From Candidatus Zhuqueibacterota bacterium 4484_87 (GTDB taxonomy: Bacteria; Zhuqueibacterota; Zhuqueibacteria; Thermofontimicrobiales; Thermofontimicrobiaceae), in the NCBI GenBank assembly GCA_002085355.1, contig NATN01000106.1:1-8082 (forward strand): 8,082 bases of DNA. The letters run 5' to 3'. Positions 6,884 through 8,082 of the stretch are shown here, in pieces. Within the stretch, counting starts at the first letter, position 1. The number at the start of each line of letters is the position of its first letter. A model generated the notes under the pieces. It was not told where the DNA came from and did no database searches. It saw only the letters and a list, made by a program, of their open reading frames with translations. The position numbers and the translations under genes were made by a program.

Positions 6884-7684
6884 ATGAAAAAATTAAAATT
6901 CAGCAAACTCAGCGCTACCGGAAACGATTTCATCCTCTTCGACAACCAGGATGAAATTCTTACCGGCAACGAGCATGATTTTTTTCAAAAAATCTGCCAG
7001 CGACGAATTTCTGTCGGCGCGGACGGGGTTTTGTTGCTGGAGAAAAGCAAAAAGCATCATTTCTCCATGCGTTATTTCAATTCAGACGGCTCGCTCGGAG
7101 AAATGTGCGGCAATGGCGCGCGGGCATCCGCTTATTTCGCCCAAAAATATGGTGTCGCTCCGAAAGAAATGACATTTGATGTGCTGGGTGTTATTTACAA
7201 AGCTTCTGTGCAAGGAAATTTCGTACAATTGACCATGCCGCCGCCGGTAGAGATCCGCGAATATCCCGGCGCACTTGAGGAAAACGAATTTCGGGAAGGC
7301 GGCTATCTCAATGTCGGAGTTCCGCATTATGTCATTTTTGTATCTGACATAGATGCGATTGATGTTGAAAGAACCGGAAAAAAATATCGCTATCACGAAG
7401 CGTTTCAACCCTGGGGTACGAATGTCAATTTTGTTCAAGTAATCGAAAATGACAAAATACTCATCAGAACTTACGAGCGCGGCGTAGAAGAAGAAACATT
7501 AGCCTGTGGAACCGGTACAATTTCTGCGGCGATTTTAGCCGTCAAACAGCAAGGATGCAAACTGCCTCTGAAAGTTCAGGCGCGCGGTGGATTGTTGGAA
7601 GTGGATTTTGATGAATCAATTTCAGAAATTAAATTAGCCGGGGAGGCAAAAGAAATTTATTCCGGTGAGCTAATTGATGGATAA
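6884..7684 (+). CDS. dapF: Diaminopimelate epimerase
   Basis: A cytoplasmic, cofactor-free epimerase that converts LL- to meso-diaminopimelate, needed for peptidoglycan cross-links and as LysA substrate. From ATG 6884 the protein has 266 residues, close to the usual 270-280. It starts with 'KFSKLSATGNDF' (Asn14) and has both catalytic cysteines: Cys75 in 'EMCGNGAR' and Cys208 in 'LACGTGT'. 'WGTNVNFV' (about 177-184) and 'RTYERGVEEETLACG' (about 195-209) complete the signature. The frame can be read from GTG 6857, but that adds nine residues absent from relatives and lacks a ribosome site. ATG 6884 has only a weak GAG (6873-6875) upstream, so expression may be modest or helped by transcription from lysA. 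The gene follows a 125-base spacer holding a tandem repeat and a hairpin. Confidence 0.95.
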   Translation: MKKLKFSKLSATGNDFILFDNQDEILTGNEHDFFQKICQRRISVGADGVLLLEKSKKHHFSMRYFNSDGSLGEMCGNGARASAYFAQKYGVAPKEMTFDVLGVIYKASVQGNFVQLTMPPPVEIREYPGALEENEFREGGYLNVGVPHYVIFVSDIDAIDVERTGKKYRYHEAFQPWGTNVNFVQVIENDKILIRTYERGVEEETLACGTGTISAAILAVKQQGCKLPLKVQARGGLLEVDFDESISEIKLAGEAKEIYSGELIDG

Positions 7685-7727
7685 AAAGCCTTGTGATAAA
7701 GTAAAATAAGACAAACTTCGTCATAAC

Positions 7728-7732
7728 AAGGA
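7728..7732 (+). promoter_or_regulatory. Ribosome binding site for the GTG-started restriction-modification gene
   Basis: AAGGA lies 9 bases before GTG 7742 and supports this non-ATG start. The same bases belong to ACAAGG (7726-7731), which is complementary to CCTTGT at 7689-7694 just after the dapF stop, so a weak six-pair stem could mask the site. Confidence 0.55.
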
Positions 7733-7741
7733 ATCGGATCA

Positions 7742-8082
7742 GTGAAAAAAATATTAGAGCAATATCTAAAAAATCTCACCGAAACCTTTCAGCGTGGCGA
7801 CGCAAGAGAAGAGAGCTACTACAAACATCTCGACGTGCTGATTAAGCAGTATGCAGAAATTAAAAATATCAAAAAGATTGATGTGACTATTGTCCCGAAA
7901 AAGACTGAAGCCGGCAACCCTGACTTTCGCATCTGGGACGGAAGGAATCACGTCACAGGCTACATTGAGGCGAAAGATCCGTCTGTCACCAATCTGGATC
8001 ACATCGAAACTACTGAACAATTGCAACGATACTGTGAAACTTTCCCCAATGTCATTCTGACTAACTTTTACGAGTTTAGACT
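7742..8082 (+). CDS. N-terminus of a Type IIG/ISP-like restriction-modification enzyme, partial
   Basis: The frame is open from GTG 7742 to the right edge: 113 complete codons of what is normally a protein of about 1000 residues. The visible part has a helical start (1-42) and then a PD-(D/E)xK-type nuclease core: 'GNPDFRIW' (58-65, Asp61) followed by 'GYIEAKDPS' (73-81, Glu76 and Lys78), with 'LDHIETTEQLQRYCE' (85-99) and 'VILTNFYEFR' (104-113). This order matches the nuclease domain fused to N6-adenine methyltransferases in single-chain Type IIG/ISP enzymes, where it cuts DNA lacking the self-methylation. The methylase and specificity domains would lie beyond the window and are not seen. 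A solitary nuclease, or a methylase subunit with this domain, is also possible. It starts 57 bases after dapF on the same strand, suggesting an accessory gene placed behind a housekeeping pair. Confidence 0.7.
   Translation, partial: MKKILEQYLKNLTETFQRGDAREESYYKHLDVLIKQYAEIKNIKKIDVTIVPKKTEAGNPDFRIWDGRNHVTGYIEAKDPSVTNLDHIETTEQLQRYCETFPNVILTNFYEFR

Noticed and set aside
6463..6969. Minus-strand open frame of 168 codons spanning the lysA end, spacer and dapF start
   Set aside because: It is antisense to two clearly identified genes and crosses the repeat spacer. The composition is not protein-like and no motif was recognised.

Overview
The window looks like a chromosomal piece of a free-living bacterium of about 40-45% GC with a Gram-negative envelope. 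It most resembles the Fibrobacteres-Chlorobi-Bacteroidetes side of the tree (Calditrichota, Ignavibacteria, KSB1-like or Marinimicrobia-like lineages). That placement is an inference from three points: a GldA/GldF/GldG-type ABC operon, a lipoprotein with an N-terminal 'CA..PPRGGPEDKTPP' signature familiar from Bacteroidetes-like genomes, and lysA/dapF genes of the meso-diaminopimelate pathway. Most genes have clear Shine-Dalgarno sites, unlike typical Bacteroidetes. No rRNA, tRNA, CRISPR array or intact insertion sequence was seen.

Left part (1-3239, minus strand): a tightly packed ABC-2 operon read right to left. The ATPase (2256-3239) overlaps the membrane permease (1531-2259) by 4 bases, and the permease stop lies one base before the start of a GldG-like auxiliary protein (1-1529). 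That last gene runs off the left edge and is open over all 509 complete codons present. Together they encode an envelope-associated transporter of the kind needed for gliding in Flavobacterium but also found in many non-gliding bacteria, where the substrate is unknown.

Middle (3240-3765): a 526-base AT-rich divergent intergenic region with candidate promoters for both directions, short direct repeats and no convincing gene.

Right part (3766-8082, plus strand): a large predicted lipoprotein with Ig-like and carboxypeptidase-regulatory-like domains (3766-5490), then lysA after 14 bases (5505-6758). Next comes a 125-base spacer carrying a short tandem repeat and a strong hairpin, then dapF (start re-assigned to 6884, end 7684). 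The window ends inside a gene starting at GTG 7742, whose N-terminus carries a PD-(D/E)xK nuclease motif of the kind fused to N6-adenine methyltransferases in Type IIG/ISP restriction-modification enzymes. DapF makes meso-diaminopimelate, used for peptidoglycan and, through LysA, for lysine. The lipoprotein and the restriction gene are neighbours without an obvious metabolic link.

Most of the window is ordinary housekeeping and envelope sequence. The best leads for something less described are the repeat-plus-hairpin spacer between lysA and dapF, the unusual inserts in the GldG-like protein, and the defence-type gene entering at the right edge. No complete novel system is visible within these bases.
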